This document shows, piece by piece, positions 59,101-64,000 of a DNA stretch of 64,000 nucleotides. How positions within the stretch are numbered: the stretch's first letter is position 1; each line of letters begins with the position of its first letter. The DNA comes from Vermamoeba vermiformis (taxonomy: Eukaryota > Tubulinea > Echinamoebida), in contig JBEWZL010000209.1 of assembly GCA_045837725.1 (NCBI GenBank), positions 496,001-560,000 of the forward strand, in the 5' to 3' direction. The notes beneath the pieces were generated by a model, which saw only the letters and a program-made list of their open reading frames with translations, was not told the DNA's origin and did no database searches. The translations under genes were made by a program, and so were the position numbers.

Positions 59101-59627
59101 CTATATAACGCATATTTCCATATTTAGTATCATTGCTAATGTCTGTTTAGTTACCGTAAAGTCGAGGATGACACTTGTGACGTGAAAATGTCGGGCAGTC
59201 TCAAGTTGCAAGACTTGAAGGCCCTTGTTCCTTGCTCAGTGCCGATCAACCGTGGTCCTTCTGGCACTGGCTCGGCCGGTCACGACGCTGTCACTATTGT
59301 CGTTCTTGCTGTAAGTAGCACATCCAGATCCGAGCAACCAACCAAAAAGTTTTGGGATTAATATCTTACTCTATCTTATTATTAGATCACTTTTACACTC
59401 GTTGGTCTCGGTCTTATTATTTTGGGAGGTTTTATTGTTTACAGAAAGAGCGAGAGGTACGTATAGCTTTTTTCGGAAGTTGATCTGGATTTAGCTTCTG
59501 ACAATTTTAACTTAGATTCCGCAACTTCATTACATACACATTTAATACTGGCGGTGATCGTGCCTACAGACCTGTGACTCAAGAGGTAAACACCGCTTTG
59601 GACGACGATCTGACCATCGATGCTTAA
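55826..59627 (+). CDS. VPS10 domain sorting receptor (sortilin family)
   Basis: About 18 exons. A signal peptide (MSIRAVVFFALIVALLAAAD) is followed by the ten-bladed VPS10 propeller with Asp-box-like turns: THDGNIWRSADEGKTWEQQT, TTSDFGKTYNYYE, YTSNFGKTWNKILD, FSRDGGVSWREVHKG and FTVDEGKSFHSCKF. The 10CC cysteine-rich module follows (SEADYEEWSPTDLHGNCVLG, KNFYRRRKQDANCW, CSCVVDDYECDFCF). Then a membrane helix (ITFTLVGLGLIILGGFIVY) and a short cytosolic tail ending DDDLTIDA. Known role: receptor carrying lysosomal hydrolases from Golgi to endosomes, retrieved by retromer. The tail's acidic end could be a sorting signal. Stop TAA at 59625-59627. Confidence 0.92.
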
Positions 59628-59698
59628 ATTTTTTCTTAAATAAAAATCCTATTTGTTATGATTTGTGGTACATTAATATAATGTTTATTCTTCTCTTA

Positions 59699-61866
59699 TC
59701 AATTCTGGTACTCGCTAAGCTCGTCGCTGAACTCCGAACTGTCCGCTGCCTCTTCGCTCGATGAATCACATTGTTCTTTGAAAATCGTTTCAATGTAATA
59801 ACACAGCTCTACAGAGACTTGTTTGAGTTCAGGTCTCGTCAGGCCTAAATAGGAAATTCGTTAATAATTCTGAGAATTTAAGTCCACACAGCGTTATAAT
59901 TACCAGTAAGATATTTGTGCAGTTGTTGAGTGCGACCGCGAATCACGTGATCAATGAGCGACAGTACTGCTGTCCTAACACGCCTATCGTCAACGCCATC
60001 AGCACGTGACGAACCCTGTTGCGGTACTTTTTTGCCGATATTAGCAATGGATTTTGTGTGTTTTAGTGCTCTTAGCGCATTTTCATCAAGTCCACCTGAA
60101 TTGCTAACGACCGGTTTTGACGTCGTTCTGCGAGCCTTTGAACTTCCCTACACAACTCATTAATATCATCAATAGACATATGGCGGGACCTATTATACTA
60201 ACCACATTCGAAGAGTCTTCTAGTGAACTGTCTAACGAGTCCTCAATGGTCGGAACTTCGAGGTGCACGTGATAGTTGGTGCCACTCGTAGTGTTAGAGC
60301 TATTCGAGTTATGTACAGAGTGCAGCGGTGATGCGTAAGGGTTGCCGCCGTAACGACTGCGCGGTGACAGTTGTTGGTTGTAATATTTATCGAACGAGTC
60401 TGCAGGGGCCGAAAAGGCTTTGAACTCGTTCAGTGAATCTTCGTACGATGGATTTGGCACGTGTTGGTGAACTTGATGAATTGGTATAGCAATTGCTAGG
60501 GGCTTAGAAACCGTGCCTAGAATAAAATTGATAAAAAATTACGTTCGAAAAAAATTGTTGTCCGAGGGCACTTTTAAGGAGCATTTCCTTATTTAGTAAT
60601 AACATACCAATAGCACCTGTCGGTGATGTTGGACGTGATGAAGGGCTGCTAGTGGTTGAAGATAGTTTTGAATTGCTATTATGCTGGCTATTGTAAGGAC
60701 TGCTCTGCGAAGACTGTGACACGTGATCCGTTAGCGGCGTCATCGGTGTAGCCAATGAGAGTCGTTTTAATTTCTTTTTGAATTCTTTTTTGTTAACTTT
60801 AGCGTCTTCTTTTTTATCTTCTTTCTTTTTCTTTTGTTTCTTTGGCTGGATCCAAAATTAAATCGCGATCTTGCAATTTAATTTCTCGTTTAAAATATTA
60901 TCTTACCGCTAATAGCTCATCATATTTGTAGATTAATGTTTCTAATAATCTTTTGCATAATTTCTGCCAATCGGCTGATGAATCTTGATTTTCTGCGGAC
61001 GGATGCATCGCCCAAATTGAAAGTCCGAACACTGACGTTAGATAATCGACATGTAGCATATTAACATCACTATATGATAAGAGGTATTTGAATAGCTCTG
61101 TAACGCTCGTTAAGAACGCTTTGTTTCCGACTGGCAAATGTCTCATCGCTTTTTTGAGCAATTGAACGCGAGTTTCTTCGGAACGAATGTCTAAATAATT
61201 ATATTAATATAAATCATATATTATATTTAATTTTAATAGGGAAGTTAATCGCTACTAACAACCAAATTGGATGCAGCAAAAAATCAAATCAGAATTTGAA
61301 ATTAAGACTTACTGATCGCCTCTTTAATGACATCATATAGCGGGTATGTTAATAAAGGTTCTTGTAGTTGACTAAAATAGAAGCCAAATGCTCCAGCGAC
61401 TGCATGAGCTGAATATTTCGAAAGATCTGGCTTTGCTCCTGAACAAAATTTTAAAATAATCTGCATATTATAAACACTTCATCGTCATAAAATAACGGTC
61501 CTTTGATTCACCGGAGTCAATTAAGAATCAGCGATCGGACAAAGATTTTATTTCAATTTCGAATTTAAATAATTATTTTGCTGTATTAATTTGTATTACC
61601 TTCCGAATAGCCTTTAATAATCTCTGCTGAGTGATCTCTATCTTTAGTTAAGCGAAATATCCCTTCCACTTCCGCACCTATTCATCAAATCCGATTTAAT
61701 TGTGTATAAACATTTCGATAGCAATCATTATTCAGGCAATATTAATGCATCATATAATCCTAATTATTAACCTACCGTGTTGCTTTAAATGCCCGAGGAC
61801 ATCCAGAACAAAAGTCGGTAACTCTGCATTTTTTGATTCAAACTCGTAGAATCGCTGTCGCTTCAT
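59699..61866 (-). CDS. RhoGAP domain protein
   Basis: About eight exons. The RhoGAP fold is at the N-terminus: MKRQRFYEFESKNAELPTFV, LDVLGHLKQHG, VEGIFRLTKDRDH (arginine finger in GIFR), HAVAGAFGFYFSQLQEPLLT, LPVGNKAFLTSVTELFKYLL, SDVNMLHVDYLTSVFGLSIW. A polybasic segment (PKKQKKKKEDKKEDAKVNKK) follows and could bind membranes or nuclei. The C-terminal half is Ser/Thr/Pro/Asn-rich and disordered, with a final helical and acidic end (YYIETIFKEQCDSSSEEAAD). Known role: stimulates GTP hydrolysis by Rho/Rac proteins, controlling actin. Start ATG 61864-61866, stop TGA 59699-59701. Convergent with VPS10, 71 bp apart. Confidence 0.88.
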
Positions 61867-62120
61867 ATTTTCTTATTTACACTATTGTACATTTAAATTA
61901 ATTGCTTAAAGAAAAACTGAATTTACGCACCTATTTATTTACGAGACATTTTGACAGGTGTACGGGATGTGTTCTACTTTGCGTTGTTAAACAAAATCGC
62001 ATATCTAATTTCGAGATATTATTATTGTACCATTACTTGTCGCTACAATGCTTATAAAAACATGTTTTTATAAAATAGTTGTACAAGAGTGGATCGACCA
62101 CAAGAAATTCTTAAGGCCAC

Positions 62121-63737
62121 CTAGTTAGGTAACTTGAAGGCATAAAGACCAGCGAGAGCAGGGTTAGTGACAGGGACGCCATAGTAACCATATCCAGTAC
62201 CAATGTAGATCGTGTCTTGAGAAACGGATGCGCCACCGTAGATGCCGTTGTTCAAAGTGGTCGTGTACAAGAGCTTGCCGTCAGACTTGCGCAGACCATA
62301 GAGCGAGCCACCAGTAGAACCAACGACCACGAGCTCGTCCCAAACTGTTACGGGACCAAAAGCACCGCCGTTCGAGGAAACAAATTGCCAGTTTACGGCT
62401 CCGGATGTTAAGTTGACGGAGGCCCAGAAAGGCAAATTCGAAAGAGAACCGTTGACGAGGGTGTATGATTTATACTGCGAGTTGAAGTTGGCAGTAAAGA
62501 AGCTTTTGCCGTCAGATGCAGAGCCCCACATGCTTCCACCGACAATGCCTCCAGGACCAACTTGATTGGCCCAGATCTTTTGACCAGTTTCAGCATCAAA
62601 AGCCCAGCTGATGCCAGATTTCTGCGAGACGAAGATCATATCGCGACTAGCACCGCCCAACGGATGCGCGACATCTCGAACCAAGATCGGAGCTTGAGCA
62701 AAATCGGCGTCAGGACCAGGCTTGCCAGGGCAGTTAGCAGTGTTGGTGGGAGGGAAGCCAGGGTAACCGCAAGCAGCATTCCAAGCGTCAATAGGAGGAG
62801 CAAAGTAAGACCAGCGAACAATGCCTGAATCCAAATCCAAAGCCAAGACGGAATTGGCGTGGTTTCCGTCTTCGTGGCAAGGCTCAGCGAAGATGTAGCT
62901 GCGAATAGACTCGGTTTGGTTGATGCATTCGTTGATGCGGGCGGGAACTTGGTAGTTTTGGCTGGTACCAACATAAACTAATCTGCGATCGGTGTCGACG
63001 GCAGGCGAAGAGCCCCAAACAGCAGCACCAGAATAACCACCGACTTGATTGTTGTTGTCAGGCACGGTATATTGTTGCCATTGCTTAGCTCCAGTTTGCG
63101 CATCGAGTTTGACGACGCTGCCTCTGAAAGTGCAGCACGGGTAGCCTGGCTCAGCGGCAGCGGAGGTCTCGTGCGATGACACACCAAAGATAACACTATC
63201 TTCTACGACAGTAGGGCTTTGAGTGATGGTGGCGTTGAGATGCGCTTCCAAAAGGGTCTGCCAAACAAGATGACCGTCGTCCTTGTCCAAAGCGAAAGCA
63301 AATGCTCCACGACCAAGGCCAGGGAGAGGAGGAAATTGACTGCCAAAAATCAACAAGTCGTCGTAGATCACGGGGCTGTTTCTAGTCAAATAGTTTGGCA
63401 ATCCAAGAAGTTGAGGCACAGATGCGTTCCAGATTTGACGTCCGTTGCGATCAAGGCAGTAAATATTACCGCCAAAATCAGGGAAATAAATTCTGTTGCC
63501 GCGGACAGTAGGCGTGGCTGAAACTCCGACTTGAGCAGGGAAGAAAAATTGTTGCTCAAATTGCTTGACGGATGCACCATCGTTCAAGCCAGAGATATCT
63601 TGAGATTGATAGCGGTCGTTGAAAGGGTCCTTACCCCATCCATTCCAGTTCGGATCTTTCTTTGGTTTGTTGTTGCCAGCGAACGCGTTAGATGCAACGA
63701 GCAAAAACACAGCTAAAGCTACGAATTGTCTTTGCAT
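62121..63737 (-). CDS. Secreted PQQ-type eight-bladed propeller, single exon
   Basis: 538 residues, no intron. Signal peptide MQRQFVALAVFLLVASNAFA, then WNGWGKDPFNDRYQSQD. Repeated propeller blades follow with the tryptophan-docking pattern (NIYCLDRNGRQIWNASVP, GAFAFALDKDDGHLVWQTLL, VVKLDAQTGAKQWQQY, VLALDLDSGIVRWSYF, SWAFDAETGQKIWANQ, LYGLRKSDGKLLYTTTLNNG). This is the architecture of PQQ-dependent dehydrogenases and polyvinyl-alcohol dehydrogenases; the haem c domain of the latter is absent (no CxxCH seen). Whether it binds PQQ is uncertain. It was probably acquired from bacteria: intronless and of bacterial family. Extracellular or phagosomal location inferred. Confidence 0.85.
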   Translation of the reverse strand: MQRQFVALAVFLLVASNAFAGNNKPKKDPNWNGWGKDPFNDRYQSQDISGLNDGASVKQFEQQFFFPAQVGVSATPTVRGNRIYFPDFGGNIYCLDRNGRQIWNASVPQLLGLPNYLTRNSPVIYDDLLIFGSQFPPLPGLGRGAFAFALDKDDGHLVWQTLLEAHLNATITQSPTVVEDSVIFGVSSHETSAAAEPGYPCCTFRGSVVKLDAQTGAKQWQQYTVPDNNNQVGGYSGAAVWGSSPAVDTDRRLVYVGTSQNYQVPARINECINQTESIRSYIFAEPCHEDGNHANSVLALDLDSGIVRWSYFAPPIDAWNAACGYPGFPPTNTANCPGKPGPDADFAQAPILVRDVAHPLGGASRDMIFVSQKSGISWAFDAETGQKIWANQVGPGGIVGGSMWGSASDGKSFFTANFNSQYKSYTLVNGSLSNLPFWASVNLTSGAVNWQFVSSNGGAFGPVTVWDELVVVGSTGGSLYGLRKSDGKLLYTTTLNNGIYGGASVSQDTIYIGTGYGYYGVPVTNPALAGLYAFKLPN

Positions 63738-64000
63738 GGCCTCGTCAAGTTGTTGATAAGCAGTTGTGGTGCACTACAAGGAGCTGAAAATAAGATTGAA
63801 TTGAGAATTAGTGCCGTATCACGTTCGTATTTATATCTTTTTCTTGATAAAATTTAAATTGACGTGTGTGCCCGTAACAAAAATAGAACCGACAGCGGAA
63901 TAACTATTGGAACGGTTTTAGGGTCTAGATCCTTTGTAGCTAGTCCTAATGCTAACGAACTTAACAATATCAAATTTGATTGCTACAATAAATCGATCGA

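Overview
The window is nuclear DNA of a compact, intron-rich protist genome. Genes sit a few hundred bases apart on both strands. Most are cut by short introns (about 50-60 nt, GTAAG or GTACG donors, TAG or CAG acceptors). The gene set points to Amoebozoa: a MEKK-alpha-type kinase with F-box and WD40 repeats (an architecture known from Dictyostelium), Krs/Hippo-type kinase, GATA factor, MYRF-like S74 self-cleaving membrane proteins, amoeba-type ankyrin-like repeats and plant-type LRR ectodomains. My best guess is a protosteloid amoeba (Protostelium/Planoprotostelium-like). This is inference from gene content, not a database match.

Layout. 1-5 kb: 3' end of an AlkB-type di-iron hydroxylase (+), TFIIA large subunit (-), GATA zinc-finger protein (-). 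5-16.4 kb: a small basic protein (+), a TET/JBP-like dioxygenase (-), a SET/MYND methyltransferase (+), sideroflexin (-), an F-box/LRR protein (+), an SDR (-). 16.8-29.6 kb, all minus: Ste20/Hippo-like kinase possibly fused to a Ras-like GTPase, glia maturation factor, ICMT/NnrU-like methyltransferase, PIG-T, an ankyrin-like repeat protein and a Qc-SNARE. 29.8-44.3 kb: steroid 5-alpha-reductase family protein, CWC27-like cyclophilin, histidine phosphatase, LRR/F-box protein, secreted beta-helix protein (-), a second ankyrin-like repeat protein, ANKRD39 orthologue, ART-fold protein. 44.6-59.6 kb: two paralogous S74/LRR membrane proteins flanking a PB1-kinase-F-box-WD40 gene, then sortilin/VPS10. 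59.7-63.7 kb: RhoGAP protein and a secreted PQQ-type propeller (both -). A 5S rRNA gene lies inside a kinase intron and a tRNA-like gene inside a reductase intron.

The most striking system is the pair of S74/LRR proteins. Each has an N-terminal soluble region, an S74 intramolecular chaperone domain with a Ser-x4-Lys self-cleavage dyad as in MYRF, one transmembrane helix and a plant-like LRR ectodomain. The likely reading is a self-cleaving, membrane-tethered regulator with an LRR sensor outside. The second copy sits between two ~590-bp direct repeats of the shared MEKK/VPS10 divergent promoter, so its arrival split a bidirectional promoter and left an orphan first exon of each neighbour. The S74 cores of the two copies are almost identical at DNA level while the rest has diverged, which suggests gene conversion.
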